A DNA stretch of 64,000 bases from Aptenodytes patagonicus (Eukaryota > Chordata > Aves > Sphenisciformes > Spheniscidae): NCBI RefSeq assembly GCF_965638725.1, contig NC_134982.1, positions 42,150,799 through 42,214,798 of the forward strand. The letters run 5' to 3'. Shown piece after piece: positions 12,740 through 26,100 of the stretch (position 1 is its first letter; every line of letters begins with the position of its first letter). Under the pieces are notes generated by a model. The model did no database searches, was not told the DNA's origin, and saw nothing but the letters and a program-made list of their open reading frames with translations. The position numbers and the translations under genes are program-made.

Positions 12740-15700
12740 GATACAAATCTAGAAGCCAGACTTGTAAACTATTACTACTTTAATATCTGGCTTGGCCAAA
12801 CTAATTCTAAAAAATATTAAAACTTCTCCTGTGTGACCTATAGTCAAAAGAGATTTTGTTAAAAAAAAATAGTTCCAGGTGATTCAAACATGATTTTTTA
12901 CATATATGGCTTTGCTGAACAAGTCAAAGATTATAATCACCCATAGTCAAACATCTTTAGTTCAAAGTTCACATGATACTACAGATACACAGCAGTGCGT
13001 GTAAAAAATCATAAGCTGACTAAGTCATGGCCAGGGATTTCAAAAACTAGGCATCTAAATTCACATTCAGACATCTGAGCGAGTTCCCTGATTTCCTACA
13101 AGCGCTGCACCACCACCACTAGCAGTTCCTACCGGTTCTTTTGCAGCCTCTTCTCGGAATGAAGAACTCATCACAAGAAAATTCTGCCTTGCCAGACTTG
13201 TTTCACATACATTTCACAGAATATACATTATATATTCAACAAATCTGGCAGAGATGAAAAGTTACTCTATACTTATATCCAGGAGTTAAAAAAAAAAATT
13301 ATAAATATATTCAGATGAAAACATTTATGTCAGAAAATCTGCCAAGAAAATGTTACTTAATAGGGTTTTTTAGGGTACAGTTTGAACTTTCAGGCCATCA
13401 GTGATAGCAAGAGAAGCCTACTTAGATGTTTCATCAAAAAATTCTACAATAATTTAACTTTTAAATACAAATACAACCGTTTTATGGGTTGTACAAAGCT
13501 CTTTATGGGTTACAAGCTCTGATGCTTTAGTAGTACTGATCCGTCATTGTAAATATACATAACAGTTTGAAAATCAATAAATGTATGAGTCAAGAAATTC
13601 AACACAAAAGTTCCGAAAAACAGCCTTTGCTCTGATACATACTCTGCTACCTTCATCACTGAGTACACACGTATTCCTAAAATACTCATGTATTCTCAAA
13701 TCACAGATTACATTCCCAACATGAGTCATATCTTCTGCATGTGAAAAAGCTACCCAAAAGTAGGCCCACCTCCAACTTGACTCCTTTTAAACAGGCAAAA
13801 ATCAAAGTAGTCTGTCTTGGTATCCAGATCTGTCGGGGTTGAATGTCCTCAGCGTGCAGTGACTTCCCCATCCTACCAGAAAACTTTCATAGCCATTCCC
13901 ACGTACAGCCACGGGTCTGCAAAACCACTCTACAATACACCATTGTAATATACCCTGTGATGGCAATGGGATCTGTTTGCCTTTCCCCTCCAGACTACAA
14001 AGATGCTTTCTTTAATTTATTTACCCTTTTCAATGAGCTCCTACCATTTCCATTCAACTAAGTGAAAGCTGTTGAACTGGAGAAAGGGAGAAATCAAATT
14101 TCATCAAACTGCCAAACTCAAAGCCAGCCTTGCAGATTTCTGAACTGGATCCCAAACCAGACATGCATTTTCTAAGTTAGTAGCTAGCAACATCCCATAA
14201 AAGTAGGTATTCTTACAGCATTTTGAGCTTAAAAGGTTCAAATAACACAAGTACAACCTTCGATCTCAAATCTTACAAAACCAGTTCACAAGCTTGGAGT
14301 GCGGTAGAATCCAGGTCCCCTCGGGAGGGTCTAACCTTTAGCTTCTAACGCAGGCACTAAGCCCAGTTCCAAATGTATTTGGGGATCAGAACTTGAACCC
14401 TACTTTTTTTTCTGTTCTTCTCCAACTGTAACTTGGTCATGGGTACATTTGTGCATCATGCTTCCTCGGAGTGAAGTGCTGTACTGTAATGCTGCTCAGC
14501 CTCCTTATGCAAGTTTGCTACTTCTTCAAACGACAGATCACAAAAGAAGTTTGTCTGTCTTCTGGAAAAAAAGCAGAAGACTTCAGCCAGACCTATACGC
14601 TGTCATTAAGGCTAAAGACCTTACACTAAAGCTAAGGCCTAAGGATGACTATAGGGAATGGATGCAAGAGCTGGAACAGTTCTGAATATGCAATAGTAAC
14701 GAGGATTAGTGAGCCATTCTGACAGGCTAATTACATCAGAAGCTTTCATAAAGTCAGCAACTATAGTCTCTCAAAAAACACATATATAGAGATATGCAGC
14801 TTTTTTATACCTATATATAAAATATATGTGTGTGCACACATATATTGCAAATATATATATATATATGCATATATATTTAACATCTTAATACACTTTTTGT
14901 GGTTCCAATGCATACATTCCCTATTACAGAAATAAAATTTCTTACTGTCAGGTCTTGGGGGAACCTGTTTCTTTGGTTTCTCAAAAAAAACCTGAGGGTG
15001 GAGGGGGCAGACCTGTAGATAGCTATCAGTACCTCACTTGGCCCTATGGCAGGCAAGGTTTCAAAGGATGGAAAAGCCATGAAAAGGGGCGGAGAACACT
15101 ATTACTGATGGAAGCACTGGAGCCCTACCAGGAGGGAGGCAGGAGATGACAGAGCAGAGCTATGCTGCGGGAGGAAGGACACAGCGCTCTCATCTTCAAG
15201 TGGCATCAAAGGAGACCGCACTGTGCACTCCCCCAGGATTCCCAGCATCCGAGTTCACCCTGACCACAATGCCTCTGTCTGGGGACTGCTGACAACACAC
15301 AGCTGCTTCCTCCGCAGACACAGATGAAAGCTTCACTTCTGAAAAAGGAAAGAATTATGACCTTTTCATTATTTTACATCTGTGGACCTGCAGATAGAAA
15401 CAGGAGGCAAGAGCAGGCATTGATCATCTACCCTTTTCTGCAACTCTCACTGCTCTCTTGTTATTTTTTATTTATGCTGTAATACATGGAAGGCAGCATC
15501 GCCCTCTCCCTCCCTCACCGATCTGGAGAGCATCAGTTGTCATCACGATAATGATGACTAACTCCAAGTCATTGCCTACTGTGCGAGCTCTACCTCCAAC
15601 CAGGCAGAGAGCAACGCAGCCACTGAGGAGGTGCTCAGCCCACCCAGCTGGAGGCCCTGCCACTGGAAAAAGTAACAGCTTGTTGTGAGCCATCATTATC

Positions 15701-17470
15701 AGCCAAGCTGGTAACTCCCTCTGCTTTGTACAGTAACCTTACTCCATGGTAGACACTGGGGCTATTCTCTTTTTGTGCTAACTTAGTAATGCACAGTCCC
15801 AAAGACAACTGAAAATGGAGAAAATAAAGTTGCCTGCGACTTTCAGACTGGAAGGGAACTTGATAAAATTGCGGAAATAGTTACAACACTTCCCATTATT
15901 GCCCGATAAAGTGATACTGAAAAAAAAGTCATTCAGAATGAGATCTTCCACACTGCTGCATGCAGCAAGCCCAGAGCTATTGGAGAGCTACAATCTACTC
16001 CCATGGGTGCATGAAGAAAATTGCAAACTGCTAGAAAGGATTATTCAAAAAAATTTGAGACTTCTGCTGCCCATGCAAAAGAATTCACTTGGAGAAGGAA
16101 CATTTTCTTTGAAAGATCCAGGTGTCACTTCACCCTAATGAATAAGACTAAATCCTCTGAATTTGAACAGCTATCAAATGGAGTAATTAGGGATTAAATT
16201 AGTTTGTGGTATAGCCAGTGGTCAGGTCAAAGCAAAATTATTGTGACAAATGGCCTTGGCTGTCTGAAGAATATTAGATCTTTGCAGGCTTTGTGGAAAT
16301 TGAGATTCTAAGGGGAAAGCATTAGTGAGTGTCGAAAAAACTGAGCCCGTACAATTATATGTGCCCAGAAGGACATGAAGGCAGAGCACAGGGGTAAAGA
16401 AATGTGCCATCTCCTGGTACAGATGTGAAAGCAATCTCTCTGATGAAAAAAAAAAAGCTCACTGCAAATGGCAGGAATACCATGAACGTAATAAAACAAC
16501 TGTTCGGCAAGGGCATAACCCTGTTATCAAAAACTACAAAGAAGCACACAAAATAAACAAATACATAAATAAATCCCAAAATACAATTACATATATGTAG
16601 CTAGTGGGCAAGTCATGAAGTAAAAAAAGTCATTCCTAATGATACAAAAAGAGAATTCTGTGTCAGAGTAAAAGCTGAACTTCCTGGAGAGCAGTGGCTC
16701 CAAACACGTTACCACAGTCACGATCTAAAGGGACACACATCATGTAATTTTAGAATGGAAATCCCAGCTTGTTTCACAAAGTGGTGTAAAAAGCTGCAAA
16801 AAAACCCTAAACTCTTGGTCTTCATGCCAAGTCTGCAGCTCTGTTATGCACATTGGCCTGCTCTGCAATGCATGGAAAACCAGGAAGCTGTCATAAAAGC
16901 CAGGAAGCTGTGTTAGGAGCCAGGCAAGTAAGATTAATCAGTGAACACTGAAAAGACAGGTGTGTCTTAAACCCTGCCTTTTTGTCCACGGCTTAGATTC
17001 AATACTGCCTAGTTCTAGAAACCCAAATTTATGGCCTGGAGGCCAATGTGTCGTATCAAAGAGCCTTATCCAGCCCACAGATTCATTCCAAGTAGGAATG
17101 CATGCATAAGATAGGAAAAAAAAGGCTGTCGCACCTCTGTTCACCATACCTCCAGCTCCTCTCTCCCCCACACCCTGTGGTCTAGGGGCTCAGTCAGATC
17201 ACTGACCCAATCCAGAAGACTAACAACCCAGAAAAGACAATTTTTCAGAGACATCAACTCCCTGATCCAAATCAGCCACACAGATGCTAGAGCAGGAGTT
17301 GATGCACATTCAGAGGAGGGAGAACAAGGCTTTTGTTTTTTGGGAACATCCAGGATGCAGATCAGGTTCAAGTGACCACTGGCACAAAAAGCCCAAGCGA
17401 CTTCCTGGAGCACTGCGCTTCTGGAGTACCTGCAAACTTGACCCATGTGCTCCCCCCCCCCCCCGTGAAA
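12740..17470. other. Intergenic DNA, AT-rich
   Basis: Noncoding AT-rich sequence. It contains an alternating (TA)n/(TG)n low-complexity block, listed separately, and no recognisable gene. Two frames of 78-79 codons, at 14449-14685 and 15899-16138 on the + strand, match no family I know and lack splice or promoter context. I treat them as chance. A short C12 run lies at 17453-17464. Confidence 0.55.
14777..14878. repeat. AT-rich dinucleotide-like microsatellite
   Basis: Imperfect alternating purine/pyrimidine tract, mostly TA steps with a central tgtgtgcacaca segment and a terminal (AT)n run at about 14851-14876. Such tracts are usually polymorphic and can extrude cruciforms. No associated gene is visible. 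Confidence 0.8.
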
Positions 17471-17501
17471 TTACCATGCCCTGCTGCTCAGGGCATGGTA
17501 A
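17471..17501. repeat. Perfect 13-bp-arm hairpin beside a poly-C run
   Basis: Arm 17471-17483 (ttaccatgccctg) is followed by a 5-nt loop and the exact reverse complement at 17489-17501. It starts shortly after a C12 homopolymer (17453-17464). No gene context is seen, so it is recorded as structure only. Confidence 0.85.
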
Positions 17502-19480
17502 CTGTCCATAATCGTGGCCCTCAGCCTACAAAAAGTAGTTTACCCCTGTTTCACAGAAAGGAAGCGACCTTGGATTACTTTTGTATGGGTCTTGTATAGC
17601 TATGGCACAGCAGCCTTGCAAAGCACGAGGAAAGAGGACTAAAGTAGCTCTCAAGGGCTGTGGATAAGATAAAACGCACAAGGCTGTGAAACAGACACAT
17701 TAACTGATAAGAAGCAGGGGCCAGTGCAGTCCTAGGCGCCAACATCTGAGAAAAGCCAGAAGGCAGGGCAGCTGGAAGATAAAGGACAAATAGCAGAGGG
17801 AAAAGATTATCGATGGGACATGGGACAAGGGGTGTCTTGTGGTGGAAAGAGAATGAGGAAGCCAGATGTGTCCCAACAAGGGACCGAACTGGGAGTCTCC
17901 TTCTCCAGCAGGCGAGGAACAGATGAGGCAGAGCCAACACGCATCCCCCACCCGTGCACAGCCCTACAGCCTGTAACAAGCCTACACAGCTCCCAGGGTC
18001 TTACACACACACCCCCGCCCCTAGTGTGCCTCCTCTCTGCCTACCCTCCTCCCAATCCATGGGGCGCTTCAGCTCCCAGCACACTGCTGGGGACCAGCTG
18101 GCAAAGGGCACAAATCAGACCAAAAGGGCGCTGCATGTTCACCCCCTTTTGGACCAATGCCTGAAGCAAGTGCTACCTGGGAGGTTGCTCCTGTCAGATA
18201 CATTTGCCAGGAGACAACCTGCACAGCTTTTAAAGGGGGCGTGGAATACCCTTCCTCACAGTACACAGGGAATAACTCCAAAGTGAGAGTGGTGGGGTTT
18301 TTCTGGATGTTTTTGCATTTGAGAGGCAAGAGACTTATCTTATATTCAGGGCAATACAGTAGTAAAACAAGGGGAAAAATGTCCTTCCTCACGGGGGTTG
18401 AACCGCAGACCGTAAGAGGGTGCATCATTTAGCTATTGAACAGGCTACAAAAAATATTCTTAAAGGATTTGATGAGGTGCTTAATGGACTGGAACACACC
18501 AAGGATATAACGCATTGTAGTGATATAAATCCCAGTTTGCTACCAAAAAAATATATGCAGATGGCATCCAGTCAGCGCTGAGAAAAAAATTAGAAGTCAG
18601 TTAAACTGGACTAGGTGGTGAGATTAGATACTGTGAAGAATACATAGACATTGAGTGGGTTAACCCTCTGATCTCCATAATGAAACCAAATTAGAGAGGC
18701 AGAAAGTCTTTCAAAAGCTGTGAACATGTGAGGTTTGCATGAAATATAGGAAATTATACAAAAGAGCTACCAAAATCTCCTGAGATTCATGATTAATTTT
18801 TATCCAAGATTGGCACAGAACTGATTGCACTAAACAAGAAAAACGCCTAAGTGTGCTGCTAATCCTGTCACTCCTTTTAACGAAGCTTTTACAGAGACAA
18901 CCTGTAGTAATGCAGTGCCAAGGAACATGCCCATGATGCCAAGGCACCCGTGCTCCCGAGCCTGCTGACGTGTTTACCTGCTGCAGGCTGAAAGTGCTTG
19001 ATTTGTTCCTCTACACCTTTCACGGGGTACTTTGCTCTTGACAGCCCCACACAGCCTTGCCCCAGAACTGCACCACAGTGGCACAAAACTTCTCAGAGCC
19101 ACCAGCTTTGAAGACATACTGTTAAAAAAAAAAAAAAAAAAGTTTGTGGGCGTGAGGTGTTCGTCAAACCTTCAGCCTTTTCTTTCTCAGGTGGGGTCAG
19201 TGGCACTTTCAGTCTCCTTTGGGAAAGGAACTGAAATACAATGTTCAAGGCAGGGGGGAGTAAAGGAAAAGTACTTAACAGTGGCAAGCAGTCAAAGAAA
19301 CAACAGTGCCATAAATCTATTTCTGTAAAAGCAGGTTTGCCATGTCTTTTTCTCCATCTTTTCTCAAAGTACATTTGTTTAGGGATGCTGATTGCCTTGC
19401 AGGGTTTTGTTTGCCTTTTTTTTTTTACTGAAAAAAAAAAAAAAAATCAAAAAAAAAACCCCACCCGACCCAACCTAAGT
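17502..19480. other. Intergenic DNA, moderate GC
   Basis: Noncoding stretch of rising GC leading into the orphan CpG island. It carries an A18 tract at 19124-19141 and a T-run/A-run pair between about 19418 and 19460. Several open frames of 90-130 codons overlap one another on both strands, as expected from lower stop frequency rather than coding. No exon or transposon is recognised. Confidence 0.5.
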
Positions 19481-19641
19481 ACTTACGATGAAACAAACCC
19501 TTTGGGAACTTCCTTTCCTCCACCCCTCCTGCTTTTCTCATGCTCTGTCTCTCTCCCCGCCCCCCCCCGCCGGGATGTGTCTGTGCGGTCCCCGGAGCAC
19601 GGCGGGCCGGGGAAGTTCAATCCCAGTTCAGGGGCGGGCAG

Positions 19642-19656
19642 GGAACATTCTGTTCT
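19642..19656. promoter_or_regulatory. Glucocorticoid response element (GRE) match
   Basis: The sequence GGAACA-ttc-TGTTCT is an inverted repeat of hexamers spaced by 3 bp. It differs from the canonical GRE (AGAACAnnnTGTTCT) only at the first base, where G is well tolerated. KLF9 is a well-established direct glucocorticoid-receptor target. Binding at this site is not shown. It is the best GRE I found in the window. Confidence 0.6.
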
Positions 19657-19796
19657 CTGCACGGCAGTCGGGGCGGCTGTAAAACACCATCCACAGCATG
19701 ATCTCGGCGGCGGCAGCGGCAGCGCTAGAGCGGGGCCGTTGGCAGTGCTCGCCCCGCCGGGGGCCGCGGGTGCTCCCGCTCCCCCGTCCCGCACAC

Positions 19797-19812
19797 AGGC
19801 CCGGGCAGGTCA
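19797..19812 (+). promoter_or_regulatory. Weak DR4-type nuclear receptor site
   Basis: AGGCCC-gggc-AGGTCA is a direct repeat with 4-bp spacing, the thyroid-hormone/LXR arrangement, 140 bp from the GRE. The right half-site is perfect. The left has two mismatches, so the assignment is weak. KLF9 is known to be regulated by thyroid hormone through a DR4 element elsewhere in its upstream region. Confidence 0.25.
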
Positions 19813-20120
19813 TCCAGCTCTGCCGCGCCTCCCGTTTTCCCACCTACGAGGTGAACGCCGAGATTTTCTCCCCTCACTGTAAAACGGGCGGGGAAGGTCC
19901 TTTCCTTCTCCACCCCACCCCCACCGAGTTTAATGATAGCAAAAGCATTTCCAAGGAAACAATCCTGCCCTTCCCACTTCCCCGTTCCCTCAAACGCGGC
20001 CTGGCCAGAGACTGGAGTAAGTGGGTTTTGCGCGTCATCGGGGCCTGAACTCCGGGACCGCGGCCTGGATCCGTCACTGACTTCGTCTGACTGGCCTCAG
20101 AGGGACATCACAGGATAAGC

Positions 20121-23100
20121 AGGGAACGCCTCCTCCCCCCGCAGAGCCGCGGGTTTTGCTGGAGCCAACCAAGCCCTGCTACGTCTTTCGTGGGGCAAGA
20201 GCCCCTGCGTGTTGTCAGGCCTCCTCCCAGCGATGAAAAGTGTGACTTCCTCATCCCGCAACCGGTTAGCTGTTTAACAGGATCAATAATAGGAACGCGT
20301 ACGTGTTGGGCTGGAGATGCCAAGAGGCAGCTGAAATGGGAGTAGTAAAGGAGGGTGTTGATTGAAGGGATGTTTTCAGCTGTGTGTGGATGTCCTCCAC
20401 TGACCTGTGCATGTAAATTACAGTGATTCATTACTTCAGCAGTCGCAGGATCTTGTTATGCTTTAAATATAGAAAAGTGAGGCTTGTACTATACTCTCAT
20501 CATCTAATCTGGCTTTTTTTCCTGTTTCTGAAGAAATGCAGAGAACTGCAAAAGCCACAAGCATTCCACATACATAAGAGCACTGAGGCTTGTTCTTGCA
20601 TAATAACCTGTAATGAAACCTGGGTATAAAAAAAGTACAAGAAAAAGAACCCAACACTAAAAAACCCCAACTATACTCTTTTGACAGTCAGTTCCTAGTG
20701 TAAGGGGATGTCAACAAAATGAAACCAAAGGTGACCAGAGTGAAGGCTGAGAGGGAGGAAAGGCCATGAAGAAGGAATGCTGCTTGTCTTTAATAATGGA
20801 GATAACAATTGGAGGCTAAAGGTGCCTGATAGGGGAAGGCAGGCAGGAATCGGGATTCTGCAGAGAGACGCAGCCCAGGCCACTGTGCCATGGGGATCCC
20901 TGTATGGAAGCAGGCTCAGGCGGTGGTACCATGCTGCAGGCTGACAGCTCCAGGGCAAAGGGATGCTTTCCAACGTGTGTGTTGAAAAGTTTGGGGTACT
21001 CACTGTCTTTTGAATCTTACAGTGCCTGCATGTAAGCAGCTTCCTTGTTGGCTAGTAAATGGAGCACGTTGGCAGACAGTTATCTCCAGCTTTACCTTAG
21101 ACTTACCAGAGTCATTGGAAGGTTAAAAAAAAAGCAAGCATTACTCATTCCTAGTATTTCCTTCTCTAACAAAAATACATCTCTGGCCTGAACACATTAT
21201 TTCTTCATTCCTCTCCTCCAGGACTGAACTTGTGTCTCATTGGTGCATGAGCTTCAGAAAGGGTGGAGAGAAACTTTGAAATGAATCATGAATTTTACAG
21301 CCAAAAGAAAATATACAAAGTCTAACTGCATAGCTCAAGCATTGGCTTTCTCATTAAGTGAACAGGCCTTGGCCGTTGTTACCATTTTATTGTACATGTA
21401 TTATTTTTACATTGTGCTGTTTTTATAACTGCAGTGCTGGAAGCTGAAAACAACTGGATTCCTACGGAGTCAGATAGGAGATTATAGGGAAACTGAGAGT
21501 TTACTATTTTCTACAAAACCGTGCAGAATTTTTGCATAACCTCCAGTACAAGTTCCTTCCATTTTTTTGTGTTTGTTCCATGTTTCATCTGATATCATTA
21601 TTTATTTTAAACTGCCACCCTTTTTCCCCCTCACTGACTGTCATCTATCTCCACCAATTTCTGCAAATATACAAAAAGGCTTTGATCATTTTAAGATGGA
21701 AACATATTCCTCCTCAACTCATTCATGCTTTCCTCCTTAACTGAATGGATTAAAGTCTCTATGCATATTGCCAATGCATTAGTATCCAATTATTCATAAT
21801 TAATCTCCGTGTGTAACTATGTTTTTATTTCAGCTTCAAAGGAATGATTTCACAAGGCTTTTTCTGTATCTTTTATTTTTCATAGTTAATATGCTGCCCC
21901 AATTCTACAGATGGTGGTGAAATACAAGGAGGGTTTTCTAAACATTTATGTATTGGCAAAAAAAATGCAGTGAACATGAAAGACAAGCACCTACTCTTAA
22001 AATGCTTTGAATTGTCGCTTTCACATAAGATAAATTTAGAGATCGATACTTACCATACTATACCAAACCTTCTACATCATGTATGTGTCTGCACACAACA
22101 CACACACGTATTTTCCATGAACCTGCACAGTGGCTAGAATAACTTTTGCAGTGCTGCAAACAGAAAAGAAATTTATGGTCTACAGAAGATCAACAAGGTC
22201 TCTTCATCCACATTCATTTTTCAGCCAGAAATATCACAATTTAAAACTCAACAAGAAGCAGCCTATACCTCTCAGAGAGGATTTTGTGAGTCTCTGCATT
22301 TCATCACTTTCATTTTCTAATTCTGCCTTTTAATTCCAATGGTTCCCAAAATATTTGATATGCCACATACTCTACTGTTGTTTCCTTAAATCCTAATGCT
22401 GAGCTGTGAAGGCACAGGCAAAGCTGTTGCATATTTGGCTCTCATCCTGAAATGCAGCTGAAACACTTTGCCAGCCTAGAAACTGCAAGGTGCTAATATA
22501 CATGAGTAGCTAAACAATGCTATTACAAAGGGTGGAGGCGGTGGTAGCACAGCGTAGTAAATGAAAGGGAGTGTAAGAGGCTGAATCACAGAGAATTATG
22601 AAAGTGAGCAAGGGTGTTTGAAGTTTTGTGGCTTGAAACAGCAAATTGGTGGAGAAACTCAAGAACAAACTGAATTGTTCAGAAGTATGCTTGCACTATC
22701 ATGCATTGAATGGACTCGGGCTGGAAATAAAGGGGGAAGAAAGGAAAACAATGTGGTGGTTGCCCACAAAGCAACATTAGGACTTGTGTCAAAGCATTAG
22801 CAATAAAAACAAATGTTGAGATTGGAGAATGCCCATTCCTTTCCTCTAAGAGGTGAGGCCAAACATTTCAACTTGCCTTTCATCCAGCAAAAGAGAACGG
22901 GGAGAATACCTTCTTCTCAAGCATCTTAACTTAATGTGTGTCATTTCCAGTCTTCCATCCATAACACTTTGTTTAAACAATTTATTCTTAAAGACTTTCC
23001 TTTCCTGATGGTGGAGTATAGTCCTCCATTTTCTCTGTGCTCATGGCTGAGCTCCCAGACACGAGATCTCTTCTTTTGGCAGCCTGTTACTATAGAGACA

Positions 23101-26100
23101 AAGTAAAAGTATATACATCGATCATGTCACTGTGCTAGAGAACACCCCCTGGTGCCAACAGCAGAACCAAGGAAAGATACAGTTCTCCCCAGCATAGATA
23201 TACGTGGTTGTAGCAGGTTCTCAAAAACAAGAACATCCTTTATCGATCTGCATTTTCCAACGGGACTAGGTGCAGCCGCAATGGTGAAGGGAGAGGCCAT
23301 GCAATGGTACAGCCTTTAAAGATGGAAATCAGTGACAGTCTAAATGGTGGGAAGGACTGTAGAGATGCACAAGTACTGTCTGGTAGCACAAGAACCAGAA
23401 GTTCTTGTGGAAGCACAAGAACTGTGCTGTACTACTCAGTGCTAATAAGGGGGTCGAGTTAGGCTTAAAGTCCCCTTAAAACCATGGCTTGGCCGATTCT
23501 TTCCTCTCATGACATCTGTGCTGAGGTGTAAGGTGTTGGTAAGCAGTTTGCTGAGATCCTTTAGCCCTCTCTATCAGTAAATCTGCCCTCTCACCCACTA
23601 TTCAGTTTTTTTTCCCCATTATGAACTAATGTTCTCTCAGGACAACTACTTCTCTTCCTTTGGTTTTCACTCTCTAAGGACACTTTCCTCTTGGAATACG
23701 AATGCTGAGGAATAAGTCTTGAGCAATTTATGTAAGTTATTATGATTTTTTTTTTACTTTAATATTCATACAGCGGACAGGAAGCATATATCTGACAAGC
23801 TTCCTGCAGTGGGGTCAGTAAGCATATCCAAATAGTAATCCACTCTGATATTGTCAAGAGCAATGACATTACAGGGGTGAGACTACTACCTCTCAGCAAA
23901 CCCGCAGCCCTTGGTGGCACTGAATGGCAAAGTTTGTCTTGATTTCTCTGTGAATAATCATTCACAGCCCCAAGTCATCCACATTTTTGTATTGAAACAG
24001 AACAGGGGTCAACAGGTTTTTCTCTGCCAGTGCCATAGAGTAAAAGGTCTAAATATGAGAGCACGGGGAAATAAAGTGTCCATCTTAGTGTCAACTCAGA
24101 TTAAGAGAGTATAGACCACAGTTTAGCCACCCACATAAAATTATATTCACTGCAACTTGCACTTCTTATATCCTAGTAAGAAATTACAAAAAGACCAATT
24201 ACACCAAAGGAATATGATGTAGAGTACGACTCATGCTCAGAGACACATTTCAGTTTCCCTTCTTCTCTACGTTTATTTATTTTTGTGCACAGTGAGATAC
24301 CCTGGCCTAGTAACTACTCTTGCTCAGCAATTGCCTTGATCCTTAAAAGCTGTAGGAATTTGTTTATCCACATGCTAAAAATATGGTAGGACTTAGCTTT
24401 GATTTCTTCTCTTTTGTTTTAGGGAGATTTGTTTTTAGCATGTGCCAGCCATGCTAAGCAATAAAGGTAAGCACATGAATGCTGCCACAGCAGCTATGAA
24501 CGCCTCTTGCTGTTTTGCAGTGACTGTGCCAGAACAGTCTGCAGTCAAAGCTTTATGAATGGTGGAATATGGGGACACGCACGCATACACACACGTGTGT
24601 CTCATGTGTCTGTGTACACATGCAGAAATATGATATGCAGGTCAGAAACATTAAGCTGTTTTTAACCCTCCTGTTAGCGCTATCTAGTCACATACAGTTC
24701 CAAACATATAAATGCATGGCATTCCTACTTCGTCACCTTTCCTGCTACAGACTGGGGCTATGTCTGCCCCAGGAGAAAGAAAATGGCAATTACCGGTCTT
24801 CTTCCTGTCTGTTATAGAGCACACAGAGAAATATTATGTATACTCTTTTTTCTTTTTTTTTCATTTTTGGTAGGTATTGTGAAGAGAGTCATCTGGAATA
24901 TTCATACAAATCAAATTCTTTTTGTAGTTTTCACACAAGTCCAATTGCTTGGGATTTTTCTAACTAGCTAGATTCCATAACCTTGCAATATTTCCTAGCC
25001 ATCATGTCAAAAGGTTTTTCCTCAGTAAGATGCCATAGATGTTTCACGCATATGGACATAAATTAGACACAAGTTCAAAACCCATGGGCATTAAGATTTA
25101 CTAAAGAAATAAGATATTCTGGTCATATAGAAGGGAAAAAATAAGTTAGTTGAGAAGTGAAATAGAGTTATTTGAATATAGGAGACAGCTCTAAATCTTT
25201 TGATGAGGCATGCTATGTTTGGTCTGTTTGGGCAGACAGGAAGCTTATCAGCTACACTGCCTGCAGATACCCAGGCTGTTATCAATAAAACTTCAGTGGT
25301 TTTGGTTGGGAGATGGTAGTGGGAGGATTACCTTGCAATTAAGCTTTTTTTTTTCTCTCTTAGGTTTCCACGACATGTATGCCAAACGCAGCACTTCCTG
25401 CACAACTGAAAGCAAAATGGGTTGAGTATGTGAGATTTTTAGGCTCTCTGTTACATATTAAAACCAAACTCTACAAACATACAGTTATGTGAAAAGTTTA
25501 TATATTTTACAAACATAGTAACCATATACAACAGCCAAAATATTTGGTGACTTAGGTCTCAGGTCACAACCACTTTATCTCACTTATTTGTAATATAATC
25601 AAGCCTATGGTTTTTCATTTCCAGACCTTTTGAGTAAGCAGTAATAGAGAACAGGGTTTCTGTTCATCAGCCAACATCCACGCTTTAGGTGTGGATGAAA
25701 CAAAGAAAAAGTACTAATTAGTTTTTATTTTCTTTTTCAAATAGAAATCCTTTGCTAGAGAAGAGCAACACTTTTAAACAGTTGTAACACTTATTTGTTT
25801 GACAGTAACAAGTGGCAGTTTATAGTCCTAGCGGTCTGCACAAAGCTTCATGCATATCAAATACCCCAGCCTTCTCCAGCAGTAATGAAGACTCATTCTT
25901 GCTGGTACTCGTTTCACAGTCTCATCAAGAGCTTCATTATTAGGCTACTGGCTTAAAAATGAGTGGTAGAATGATGCGGGATGGATGCACACGCACCAGG
26001 CTGTAGGCGCAGAAAACATGAGGGAGGGTGGGAAAGAGCATCAGAAAGTTGGGAGTTAAAAAGTAGCTCTCTCCCCTACCAAAGGCAGCCCGGCAGTGCT

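Larger units (their letters stand above)
19530..20120. promoter_or_regulatory. Orphan CpG island about 21 kb upstream of KLF9
   Basis: An isolated block of high GC and CpG density surrounded by AT-rich DNA. It includes GGC-repeat stretches, GC boxes (gggcgg-like) and a 15-bp GRE at 19642-19656. An ATG at 19698 opens a frame reaching a donor-like GAG|GTGAAC at 19850/19851, so a first exon of an unannotated transcript is possible. The encoded segment is alanine/arginine/proline-rich and matches nothing I know. The likeliest roles are a distal enhancer or a lncRNA promoter. That the sequence is CpG-rich is directly visible; the function is inference. Confidence 0.6.

Noticed and set aside
14449..14685. 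78-codon open frame on the + strand
   Set aside because: No recognisable family, no splice sites, AT-rich background and no promoter. A frame of this length is expected by chance in 64 kb.
15899..16138. 79-codon open frame on the + strand
   Set aside because: No homology recognised and no supporting signals. Treated as chance.
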